Origin: Nitrosotalea sp.
GTDB taxonomy: Archaea; Thermoproteota; Nitrososphaeria; Nitrososphaerales; Nitrosopumilaceae
NCBI GenBank assembly: GCA_031296345.1
Contig: JARLFW010000108.1
Location: 1 to 18,212 of the forward strand
Reading direction: 5' to 3'
DNA: 18,212 nucleotides
Within the stretch, counting starts at the first letter, position 1. Every line of letters begins with the position of its first letter. A program made the position numbers and the translations under genes. Under the pieces are notes generated by a model. The model was not told the DNA's origin. It did not search any database and worked only from the letters and a program-made list of their open reading frames with translations. Positions 7,197-14,190 of the stretch are shown piece by piece.

Positions 7197-8467
7197 TTCA
7201 AATCCCTCGGATCAGTAATCTTTCCCGTTATAGCAGATGCTGCTGCGACAAGTGGTGATGCAAGATATGTCTGGGATTCTACATGCCCCATTCTTCCTGG
7301 AAAGTTTCTGTTTGTCGTACTGATACAAATTTCATCTTTTGCCAACACACCCATATGAGCACCACAGCAGGCACCACATGTAGGAGGACCTACAACTGCG
7401 CCCGCATCTAAGAAAATTTTCAATAATCCTTCTTCCATTGCTTTTCTAAATATCGATATTGCAGCAGGTAACACTTCGGTTCTTATTTTTACAGTTCTTC
7501 CTTTGAGAATTTTTGCTGCAGCCCGTAAATCTTCTAGCTTTGCACCAGTGCATGAGCCAATGTATGCTTTATCAAGTTCAATTGAAGACAAGTCACGTGC
7601 AATTGCAATATTTTCAGGAGAGAATGGTTTTGCTACAGTGGGCTCTATTTCTGAGCCTTCATACTCGTAAATTTTTTCATATTGAGCATCGGCATCACTA
7701 TGAACTTCATCATATTTTGTAACTCCCCTCTCTGCAAGATAATCTCGTAATTTTTGATCAGGTTCTACTATACCGCTCTTGGCACCTGCTTCAGTTGTCA
7801 TATTTGTTAGTGTCAATCTACTTTCAACTGACATTTCTGATACTCCTGTACCTCCAAACTGCATTGTCTTGTATGCCGCACCATCGTTTCCAATATCCCC
7901 AATTATTTGTAGTATCAAGTCTTTTGCCATCACATGATCTGGAAGTTTTCCATTTAGCTTAAAGTATAATGTCTCAGGTATCTTGAACCAAATTTTACCA
8001 TTTAACAAAACATATGCAACATCAGTATGTCCAAGACCTGCCGCAAATGCTCCAAGAGCACCAGTAGTATTTGTGTGAGAATCACCTCCAACATACACTT
8101 CTCCTGGAAGCACCATGGCTTCCTCATGAGACAAAGTATGACATATGCCATATTGACCCATTCCATATTTGAAATGCCTCTTAATTCCAAATTGTTTTGT
8201 AAAGTTTGTTAGTGATACAATATTTTGTGCAGATATTTTATCTGCTGCAGGTACAAAGTGATCTTCTGCAACCCAAACTCTATCTGGATCCCATATTTTA
8301 TCAATTTTCATTCCTGTCTTTCTCAATTTTTCAAAAACTGCTATTACTCCAGGTCCAGATACATCGTGAATCATCACTTTATCAACATTAACAAAAACCA
8401 CATCTCCTGGGGAAACCTTTGATTTTCCAGAAGCGTGGGCTAGGATCTTTTCAGTAATATTCAACAT
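7193..8467 (-). CDS. Aconitase-superfamily large subunit, archaeal LeuC/homoaconitase type
   Basis: This 424-residue protein is the Fe-S catalytic partner of the small subunit that follows it. The length is that of archaeal LeuC/homoaconitase large subunits. Landmarks are TEKILAHASGKSKVSPGDVV at the N-terminus, VGGDSHTNTTGALGAFAAG (about 127-145), C306 in GSCTGAKLEDLR, and C364/C367 in GPPTCGACCGAHMG; an extra C368 sits where many homologues have Leu. The dehydratase acts on a 2- or 3-hydroxy-di/tricarboxylate. The neighbouring bacterial-type leuCD most likely covers leucine, so this pair may be homoaconitase (lysine) or another citrate-like isomerase. An A/T block at 8486-8495 is at about the right distance for a leaderless start. 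Confidence 0.85.
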   Translation of the reverse strand: MLNITEKILAHASGKSKVSPGDVVFVNVDKVMIHDVSGPGVIAVFEKLRKTGMKIDKIWDPDRVWVAEDHFVPAADKISAQNIVSLTNFTKQFGIKRHFKYGMGQYGICHTLSHEEAMVLPGEVYVGGDSHTNTTGALGAFAAGLGHTDVAYVLLNGKIWFKIPETLYFKLNGKLPDHVMAKDLILQIIGDIGNDGAAYKTMQFGGTGVSEMSVESRLTLTNMTTEAGAKSGIVEPDQKLRDYLAERGVTKYDEVHSDADAQYEKIYEYEGSEIEPTVAKPFSPENIAIARDLSSIELDKAYIGSCTGAKLEDLRAAAKILKGRTVKIRTEVLPAAISIFRKAMEEGLLKIFLDAGAVVGPPTCGACCGAHMGVLAKDEICISTTNRNFPGRMGHVESQTYLASPLVAAASAITGKITDPRDLK

Positions 8468-8485
8468 GAAAAATCAACTTGGTAG

Positions 8486-8515
8486 AAATTAAAATGTTTG
8501 CAGAACCCTAAATAG
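8486..8515. promoter_or_regulatory. Divergent promoter region between the aconitase-like pair and cofE
   Basis: The 70-nt gap carries one TATA-like block for each direction. ATTTTAATTT on the minus strand (8495-8486) lies about 24 nt before the ATG at 8467, and CTAAATAG on the plus strand (8508-8515) about 26 nt before the cofE ATG at 8538. Both are assigned by spacing and composition, so they are tentative. Confidence 0.4.
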
Positions 8516-8537
8516 TAATTATTATTTAAAACCAGAC

Positions 8538-9308
8538 ATGCCTCTTACAGTTTTACCTATAAAGTCCACATTAAAAAAAGAACAATTTGATTTGTTTGAA
8601 AGCCTTGTAATAGATTTGGATAATGCTAGCATAGTTCCTGTAAATGGTGATGTTATAGTTATTTCAAGCAAGTATGTTGCAAATTCACAGGGCAGAATTT
8701 TAGAGTATGATAAAGTCGTCCCTTCTTTTGACGCAGAAAAAATTAGCAAGAGATTCCACATGAAATCCAAAATAGCAGAAATAATTCTTAGGGAATCTGA
8801 TACAATATTTGGCGGAATTCCAGGATTTGTAATTACATCATCAGATAACATCATGGCACCAAATGCAGGAATAGACAAATCCAATACACAGAGTGGAACT
8901 GTGGTTTTGTACCCAAACGAGCCATATCTCATAGCAGAACATCTTAGAAGAAAATTTCTGTTAAAGTATAATGCACATGTTGGAATAATTATCACAGATA
9001 GCAGACTAATGCCAGGAAGAGTGGGAACTGTAGGAGTTGCAATATCTTGTTCAGGCATTGAGCCAACTTCTGATCTTCGAGGAGAAAAAGACTTGTATGG
9101 TAATTCTCTCAAAGTAACTTTTCAAGCCATAGCAGATGATCTTGCATCCATTGCAAATCTAAAGATGGGTGAAGGTTCAGATGCAACCCCATGTGTGTTG
9201 ATAAGAGATTCTGATGCAAGACTCACTGACAGAAAGATAAGAGAAAGCGATATGGCCATTTCATATGAGCAATGTGTCTATGTTCGTGGACTAGGAACAA
9301 GAATTTAA
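8538..9308 (+). CDS. cofE: Coenzyme F420-0:L-glutamate ligase family protein
   Basis: CofE adds gamma-linked glutamates to F420-0 using GTP, finishing the deazaflavin cofactor F420 in the cytoplasm. The 256-residue length fits. Family segments seen are NGDVIVISSKYVANSQGR (36-53), APNAGIDKSN (107-116), ITDSRLMPGRVGTVGVAISC (152-171) and SDLRGEKDLYGNSL (178-191), the last two around the nucleotide/metal site. In the ITDS segment it has SRLMPGR where methanogen CofE usually has a THGRPFR-like stretch, so divergent substrate handling is possible. It stands alone, divergent from the aconitase-like genes. No other F420 gene is in view; thaumarchaea are known to make F420. Confidence 0.87.
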   Translation: MPLTVLPIKSTLKKEQFDLFESLVIDLDNASIVPVNGDVIVISSKYVANSQGRILEYDKVVPSFDAEKISKRFHMKSKIAEIILRESDTIFGGIPGFVITSSDNIMAPNAGIDKSNTQSGTVVLYPNEPYLIAEHLRRKFLLKYNAHVGIIITDSRLMPGRVGTVGVAISCSGIEPTSDLRGEKDLYGNSLKVTFQAIADDLASIANLKMGEGSDATPCVLIRDSDARLTDRKIRESDMAISYEQCVYVRGLGTRI

Positions 9309-9319
9309 GACAACTATAG

Positions 9320-9328
9320 TTTTAATAT
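9320..9328 (+). promoter_or_regulatory. TATA-like box before the membrane-anchored orphan gene
   Basis: TTTTAATAT in the short gap after cofE is centred about 26 nt before the ATG at 9350. This fits a leaderless transcript. Confidence 0.5.
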
Positions 9329-9349
9329 GACTAAAATGGACGCAGAGTC

Positions 9350-9901
9350 ATGGTAGAGTTTCTTACTAGATATCCCAAAACCATGTACTTTATGGATGGT
9401 AACAAGAGTAAGGTCAAGGTTGACACAAAGGGAGTAGAACAACTCACCATAGTAGTAAAGAAAAGCGTTGATGAACTATTGAAGATATTTTCTCATGAAG
9501 GTTTCACTCATGTAAAATTTGAGCATAAACAGGAAGCACAGATTGGTAGTGGTTTATCTCTCAAGCTAAAAAAACCATGGGAGATGCATGTAAGACTATT
9601 AGAAATGAAGAAAGGCTTTGTTGCAATCCAAGCAGAAGTGGAAGTGTCACGTGACTATTTGCAGCATCTTTTTTGTCAGAGAACCCCAGTATTTTACGAG
9701 GTAGAAACACTGCTAAAAAAACATCAGGTAGAATACAAAATCTGGAATGAACGAATAAGAAAGTATGTCAATACAGTCATTGATAACTATAAAGTTAAAC
9801 TTGCCACTCCAAGTTTTCCAGTATTAGCATGGAAACCCATGGTGTATGTAATTTCAACAGTAAGTATATTGTATCTGTTCAAGTATATCATGACAGTTTA
9901 G
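9350..9901 (+). CDS. Conserved-looking orphan protein with C-terminal membrane anchor
   Basis: I do not recognise this 183-residue protein. The first 160 residues form a soluble, lysine-rich alpha/beta region, including a segment (about 20-110) with alternating strand-like and helical stretches such as KGVEQLTIVVKKSVDELLKI and KGFVAIQAEVEVSRDYLQHL. The last 21 residues or so (about 162-183, MVYVISTVSILYLFKYIMTV) form one hydrophobic helix, and no signal peptide is seen at the N-terminus, so it looks tail-anchored with the bulk in the cytoplasm. One cysteine (in HLFCQR) is present. It lies 41 nt downstream of cofE with its own TATA-like box. Base composition resembles its neighbours, so there is no sign of recent transfer. 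Confidence 0.8.
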   Translation: MVEFLTRYPKTMYFMDGNKSKVKVDTKGVEQLTIVVKKSVDELLKIFSHEGFTHVKFEHKQEAQIGSGLSLKLKKPWEMHVRLLEMKKGFVAIQAEVEVSRDYLQHLFCQRTPVFYEVETLLKKHQVEYKIWNERIRKYVNTVIDNYKVKLATPSFPVLAWKPMVYVISTVSILYLFKYIMTV

Positions 9902-9904
9902 AAA

Positions 9905-9913
9905 CTTTAATTA
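9905..9913 (+). promoter_or_regulatory. TATA-like box before the second orphan gene
   Basis: CTTTAATTA is centred about 28 nt before the TTG at 9937 in a 35-nt gap. It supports the TTG as a leaderless start. Confidence 0.45.
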
Positions 9914-9936
9914 GAAATTTTTACCATTGTCTGTAA

Positions 9937-10470
9937 TTGAGTACAACCAAACTTCCACTTTCCCTAAGATTTTACGGTATTTCTCCATGGGAGCTTGAAG
10001 TTATCTACAGTCTATTACATAACATATTCAATGTAAGTGAAGATCCCAATGCTAACCAAGATGAAAATTTTACAACAATGATGGATATTACATTTCCATT
10101 AGAATTTAATGAAACTTTTTTCAAATGGTTTGGAACTCCACGATGGGACAAAATCAAGGGCATCATAAAAGAAATGAAACGAAGAAGAGGAGGAGGAAAT
10201 AGTTTACGTATATACATGAAATTCACAGGAAAACCAGACATTATTTTTACAATAGATCTTGATGACAGACGTTCTTTTGATACAGCTATTGATAAAATTG
10301 ATTTTGTTCTAGAATTGCTGCCATATCATTTTGATCCTAAAAAACTACCCAAAGAAATCACCGAAGTCTCATACCAATTTGATTACATCACAGGAAAATG
10401 GATTGTTAAGGCAGGTGAATCAGGAGAACAGACGTACCAATTTTCAGAAAATGAATGGAAGATTACTTGA
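9937..10470 (+). CDS. Hypothetical protein, 177 residues
   Basis: No known family is recognised. The protein is soluble, rich in aromatic and charged residues, with no signal peptide or membrane segment. The N-terminal third looks globular (LRFYGISPWELEVIYSLLHN); the middle has a very basic patch KEMKRRRGGGNSLRIYM (about 78-94), which could bind nucleic acid or phosphate; the C-terminal part has alternating strands ending FSENEWKIT. The TTG start is supported by a TATA-like box 28 nt upstream and by reading straight into good coding sequence. Its final 8 nt overlap the end of the convergent gene at 10463-10897. Probably specific to thaumarchaea; function unknown. Confidence 0.75.
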   Translation: MSTTKLPLSLRFYGISPWELEVIYSLLHNIFNVSEDPNANQDENFTTMMDITFPLEFNETFFKWFGTPRWDKIKGIIKEMKRRRGGGNSLRIYMKFTGKPDIIFTIDLDDRRSFDTAIDKIDFVLELLPYHFDPKKLPKEITEVSYQFDYITGKWIVKAGESGEQTYQFSENEWKIT

Positions 10471-10897
10471 TCTCTTTTTCAAGAGGCTCCAACATAGAGT
10501 GTAGTTCACGGTATTTTTTTTCAATAAAATCTAGCGATTCTTCTAGTTTTTTCGATTTTCCATACTTGTATCGGATAAGTTCTCTATGTCTCCAAAAATT
10601 TTTCCCCTCTCCTATTGATATAGTGCTAAAATAATCAGGACCTTTGAGTTTATCAGGAATCTTTATGCTATATGGAAAAAGAAATTCTGCCATAAACCAT
10701 TCATCACCATCAGGGTAATCAGAACCCGTATCAATATCAAAGAAGAGATGCAGTAAATTAGTTTGCATCAGTCCGTCATCTCTAATTGTAGGATGTTTTA
10801 CGTTTGATTTTTTAAAATCAAGTTTTACCAAGTTTGGCTCGAAATATCCATCAATTATAGATTTGCGAAATATCTTGTTTACTTCTTCCAGATTCAA
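10463..10897 (-). CDS. Hypothetical protein, 144 residues
   Basis: No family is recognised. The start is TTG at 10897 (MNLEEVNKIFRKS). The product is acidic in the middle, with FFDIDTGSDYPDGDEWFMAE (about 52-71), then ISIGEGKNFWRHRELIRYKY (about 93-112), and a C-terminal region likely to be a coiled coil (about 113-144, many Lys/Glu/Leu). No cysteines, signal peptide or membrane helix are seen. It converges on the 9937-10470 gene with an 8-nt overlap of the coding ends. The 89 nt before it, to the end of the oxidoreductase beta gene, hold only a weak TATA-like stretch near 10926. Confidence 0.7.
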   Translation of the reverse strand: MNLEEVNKIFRKSIIDGYFEPNLVKLDFKKSNVKHPTIRDDGLMQTNLLHLFFDIDTGSDYPDGDEWFMAEFLFPYSIKIPDKLKGPDYFSTISIGEGKNFWRHRELIRYKYGKSKKLEESLDFIEKKYRELHSMLEPLEKEIK

Positions 10898-10986
10898 AGT
10901 AGAATTACTCTTTTTACGAAGATGCTAATAACTTATTTCATTATTGGAGGCGACTATCAAGGTTTCCAAAGGATTGCAAAAGTTTG

Positions 10987-11952
10987 TTAGATTTCCAGCT
11001 TGTCAAGCATTTTAGATATATCAGATATTGACTTGCTACCTTCAGAAATTATTTGATATGCAGGAGGGTTTTCAAGATAGTTTGGAATACGTTCTAACAT
11101 TCTTTGATCATATGATTGAGCTATATCATTTTGGTAAAAAATTCCTGTCGGGATCTTTGAATCCCATTCGTTTGATTTTATCAAGGCTTGAGTTAGTTTC
11201 TCATTTTCTTCTTCTGGTGAGTCTATGTGTACAATTGGATCATATCCTGTATCCTCAAGCTTGTATATCCTAGGTCGTGGTCTATTTGTCATTTCATCAA
11301 TGTTATCCATTCCTGAGAACCAGTCTCTTGTATTGATATCATTGTAAGTAGGACATGGTTGTAAAACATCAAGAAATGAAAGACCTCTGTGTTTTATTCC
11401 TGCAATAATCAAATCCTTGAGCTGTCTAACATCATACGCATAACCTCTTGCAACAAATGTAAATCCACTTGCAATAGCTAATGCAATAGGATTTACGGAT
11501 TGATTGACATTGGGTTCTGGAAGAGATTTGGTTTTCAATCCCAGTTTTAGTGTAGGAGATGCTTGTCCTTTAGTAAGGCCGTACACTCCATTATTAAAAA
11601 TAAGATAAGTCATATCCACGTTTCTTCTACCAGCTGCAACAAAATGTCCTGCTCCAATTCCCAATCCATCACCGTCTCCACCTACTGCAACAACAGTCAT
11701 CTCAGGATTTGCAAGTTTTGCACCCTGTGAAAATGGAAGTACTCTTCCATGTAGAGTATGAATACCATATACATTAAGATAATGAGATGTTTTTCCAGAA
11801 CAACCAACTCCAGAAAATATTGCAGCTTTATGCCTTGGAATTTCCATCTCTGCCATAGCCATTTGAATTGCACTAACAATTCCAAAATCTCCACATCCTG
11901 GACACCAGTCATTGTGTACTTCGGTTTTGTAATCTGCTACATTAGACACCAT
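10987..11952 (-). CDS. 2-oxoacid:ferredoxin oxidoreductase, beta subunit
   Basis: The beta subunit holds thiamine diphosphate and a [4Fe-4S] cluster and transfers electrons from 2-oxoacid decarboxylation (pyruvate, 2-oxoglutarate and others) to ferredoxin. At 321 residues it has CPGCGDFG (C17, C20), GVGCSGKT (C51, with the Lys of the Sulfolobus active site), the thiamine-binding GGDGDGLGIG (91-100), NNGVYGLTKGQ (120-130) and a fourth cluster cysteine at about C200 in LQPCPTYND. These four cysteines and the L-T-K-G-Q element match the broad-specificity Sulfolobus enzyme. It overlaps the alpha gene by 11 nt, with a good AGGTG ribosome site about 7 nt before its ATG. No separate ferredoxin-like delta subunit is present. 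Confidence 0.93.
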   Translation of the reverse strand: MVSNVADYKTEVHNDWCPGCGDFGIVSAIQMAMAEMEIPRHKAAIFSGVGCSGKTSHYLNVYGIHTLHGRVLPFSQGAKLANPEMTVVAVGGDGDGLGIGAGHFVAAGRRNVDMTYLIFNNGVYGLTKGQASPTLKLGLKTKSLPEPNVNQSVNPIALAIASGFTFVARGYAYDVRQLKDLIIAGIKHRGLSFLDVLQPCPTYNDINTRDWFSGMDNIDEMTNRPRPRIYKLEDTGYDPIVHIDSPEEENEKLTQALIKSNEWDSKIPTGIFYQNDIAQSYDQRMLERIPNYLENPPAYQIISEGSKSISDISKMLDKLEI

Positions 11953-13855
11953 ATTTTAGCACCTGTTTTTTCTCAGCTTTGTTGTCGATAATTTTCTTGA
12001 TAGAGTCAAAGAGTTCATCACATGTCATTGGTCTTCCTGTGTATTTTAATATGTAATAGTCAACTTTTCTGTCCAGATATTCATTAAGTAATGAGCCCAT
12101 TTGGCCATATTGATTTGCTTCAATATCAATTATTTTTTTAACTCCCGTAAGCAAGGACTGGACATATTTTGTTGGAAATGGATGAAGCATCTTGATTTGA
12201 ATAAATCCAACCTTATACCCTGCTTTATTGAGCATTTCAATAGCATCTAGAATAGGTCCTTTTGTTGAACCCCAGCTAAGAATGCAATAGTCGGATATGC
12301 CATAGTTTATCGCCTGATCTTCTTTAGGAATTTGTTCTAGTGCAAGTTCCATTTTATGCTCACGCTTATCCATTTTATAGATACGATTTTCCGGGTCTTC
12401 GGATATGTGACCTGATTCATCACTCTCATCTCCAGTATTCCAAAATATTCCATTTTCAAGTCCAAGTCTTGATCTTGGAGATACACCATCAGGAGATGGT
12501 CTGAATCTTTTATAGTCTGGCTCGTCAATTTTTTCAAGAAGTTTTCCGCGTTCTATTGTTATTTTAGTTGGATCAAATCTTTTTACTGTGGAAACGGTAC
12601 TTGCAATAAATTTGTCCATCATGTGTATAACAGGAATTTGATAAATGTCAGCAAAGTTGAAACATTTTGCAGTATCATAAAATCCCTCCTCCGTATCACC
12701 TGACGCATATACAATTCGTGGAAAGTCACCATGTCCAGCATGAATTGCAAATTGTAAATCATCTTGTCCATGTCTTGTAGGAAGACCTGTTGAGGGACCA
12801 CTTCTTTGATACAAAGTTAATACAAGTGGAACTTCATTTATGCCAGCCCAACCAAGAGCTTCTGCCATAAGTGAAAATCCTGGACCAGATGTACTAGTTG
12901 AAGATCTTGCTCCTGTCAATGATGCACCAATTACCATGCCAATTGCAGATATCTCATCTTCTGTTTGTACAACTAGAGTAGATCCAGGTCTGTTGTTTTC
13001 AACCTCAATAATTTCATTTGATTCTAAAAATACACTTTCATCTGATGCTGGAGTAATTGGATAGTATGATTGAAACCTGCAACCACATGCTATCTTTCCA
13101 AGGCTGGTAGATTGAAAGCCTTGGGCTAGCATAATATGGTCTTCTTTTGGAATTGGAGATAATTGATACTTGAATTTAGAATATTTTACTGTAGAAAAAT
13201 TATAAGCATAATTTGCTGCAGTTTTATTCATCTCCGCAATCTCTGCTTTTCTTGAAAATACAGAACCAACTGACTTTAACAATGTTTCAGGAGGAAGTCC
13301 TAGTAACCCAATAGATATAGAGACAGCAAGTACATTTTGCATACGAAACATTCCACGTAATTTTGGATTGTTGGTCTCATCTGATAAATTTCCCAGAATT
13401 TCTTTAAATGAGACTGGGTAAAGTGTAACTCCTCTCTCCTTGGCTGTGTCAAGTGCTCCTTGTATAGTAAATGGTTTATTTTTGGATGAAAGGTATGTCT
13501 CAAGGCGTTTCTTGAATTGCGCATCAAGTGTATGAACTTCATCTGTTTTTATTGCAGATAAATCCGATTCATACACTATAGCACCGTCATCAAATACTGC
13601 ATCTGCATGTCGAAAGATGGTTTCAGCATCAAAGCCCACTAGCATTGTAATTCCACTAACATTTGATCTTACAATTTTGTCAGAAATTCTTACTCCAAAG
13701 TAGCTGTGTTCACCTTTAATATTTGAATAAAATTCTCTTTTGCCAAATACCTTTAGGCCACAACCTGCACATGCACCAGCAAAAATATTTGCGGCAGTTT
13801 CAACACCTCCACCTTGAGGCCCACCAATAACCCAAGTTAGATCAATAGAGGACAT
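11942..13855 (-). CDS. 2-oxoacid:ferredoxin oxidoreductase, fused gamma-alpha subunit
   Basis: This 637-residue protein fuses the gamma domain (about 1-210, starting with the glycine-rich GGPQGGGVETAANIFAGA) to the alpha domain (about 245-637). The alpha domain shows YYPITPASDES (264-274), STSGPGFSLMAEALGWAG and QRSGPSTGLPT (350-360), whose R351 and T360 align with Arg344 and Thr353, known to matter for substrate binding in Sulfolobus. After LPT it reads RHGQDDL where many relatives have R-T-E-Q-x-D-L. The enzyme makes or uses acyl-CoA with reduced ferredoxin and could supply 2-oxoglutarate or pyruvate chemistry in an autotroph. A TATA-like box lies 25 nt before the ATG, so the transcript is probably leaderless. 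Confidence 0.93.
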   Translation of the reverse strand: MSSIDLTWVIGGPQGGGVETAANIFAGACAGCGLKVFGKREFYSNIKGEHSYFGVRISDKIVRSNVSGITMLVGFDAETIFRHADAVFDDGAIVYESDLSAIKTDEVHTLDAQFKKRLETYLSSKNKPFTIQGALDTAKERGVTLYPVSFKEILGNLSDETNNPKLRGMFRMQNVLAVSISIGLLGLPPETLLKSVGSVFSRKAEIAEMNKTAANYAYNFSTVKYSKFKYQLSPIPKEDHIMLAQGFQSTSLGKIACGCRFQSYYPITPASDESVFLESNEIIEVENNRPGSTLVVQTEDEISAIGMVIGASLTGARSSTSTSGPGFSLMAEALGWAGINEVPLVLTLYQRSGPSTGLPTRHGQDDLQFAIHAGHGDFPRIVYASGDTEEGFYDTAKCFNFADIYQIPVIHMMDKFIASTVSTVKRFDPTKITIERGKLLEKIDEPDYKRFRPSPDGVSPRSRLGLENGIFWNTGDESDESGHISEDPENRIYKMDKREHKMELALEQIPKEDQAINYGISDYCILSWGSTKGPILDAIEMLNKAGYKVGFIQIKMLHPFPTKYVQSLLTGVKKIIDIEANQYGQMGSLLNEYLDRKVDYYILKYTGRPMTCDELFDSIKKIIDNKAEKKQVLKYGV

Positions 13856-13874
13856 GATGCGTCTAGATTTTCAT

Positions 13875-13885
13875 CAAATATTAAC
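13875..13885 (-). promoter_or_regulatory. TATA-like box of the 2-oxoacid oxidoreductase operon
   Basis: GTTAATATTTG on the minus strand is centred about 25 nt before the ATG at 13855. It lies downstream of the 46-residue cysteine-rich gene, so the oxidoreductase operon can be transcribed without that gene. Confidence 0.55.
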
Positions 13886-13916
13886 AATTCTATGATTTTT
13901 TTGAAAAGACTGGTAG

Positions 13917-14057
13917 TTAGCCGCCAGTTGCTGCATCAAATAAGGCACATTCACATTTATCTCGTTCACCACAAAATGGACAAACGCATACACATTTTTC
14001 TAAAGGATTTCTACATTGTACACAAATGGCAAACTCATCTTTGTGTTTCAATTGCAT
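13917..14057 (-). CDS. Cysteine-rich 46-residue mini-protein (probable zinc-binding)
   Basis: A short reading frame on the minus strand runs from ATG 14057 to TAA 13917. Its 46 residues contain eight cysteines at 12, 15, 22, 24, 26, 29, 35 and 37, in the pattern C-x2-C-x6-C-x-C-x-C-x2-C-x5-C-x-C, with CPFCGER at 26-32. This spacing fits two zinc sites or a rubredoxin/zinc-ribbon-like fold better than chance coding. It ends with AATGG and has no signal peptide. It lies 62 nt upstream of the 2-oxoacid oxidoreductase alpha gene on the same strand. A TATAA-containing block lies about 20 nt before the ATG. It may be a small nucleic-acid- or protein-binding zinc protein; function is unknown. Confidence 0.7.
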   Translation of the reverse strand: MQLKHKDEFAICVQCRNPLEKCVCVCPFCGERDKCECALFDAATGG

Positions 14058-14072
14058 ATCATTACTTTGATT

Positions 14073-14083
14073 AATTATAAATG
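14073..14083 (-). promoter_or_regulatory. TATA-like box before the cysteine-rich mini-gene
   Basis: CATTTATAATT on the minus strand is centred about 20 nt before the ATG at 14057 and about 26 nt before an in-frame TTG two codons later (14051). The spacing is slightly short for the ATG. Confidence 0.4.
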
Positions 14084-14158
14084 AGTTGTTGTAAAGGCAT
14101 AAAATGAATTCTTTTTGTCGATTTTTACTCAGGATTAGTTAATTTTTCATCATGATAC

Positions 14159-14169
14159 GCTTAAAATTG
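14159..14169 (+). promoter_or_regulatory. TATA-like box of the 2-hydroxyacid dehydrogenase gene
   Basis: GCTTAAAATTG is centred about 27 nt before the TTG at 14191, which fits a leaderless transcript and supports that start. Confidence 0.5.
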
Positions 14170-14190
14170 TCATTTACTCATTGAAAATAG

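Noticed and set aside
8522..9112. Long open frame (196 residues) on the minus strand across cofE
   Set aside because: It lies fully antisense to cofE, whose family motifs are clear, and its translation shows no motif; it reflects codon bias of the real gene.
12840..13064. 74-residue plus-strand frame inside the oxidoreductase alpha gene
   Set aside because: It is antisense to the conserved G-P-G-F-S-L-M-A-E region of the alpha subunit and has no independent support.
13892..14074. 60-residue open frame on the plus strand
   Set aside because: It is antisense to the eight-cysteine mini-protein, whose regular cysteine pattern makes the minus strand the convincing reading.
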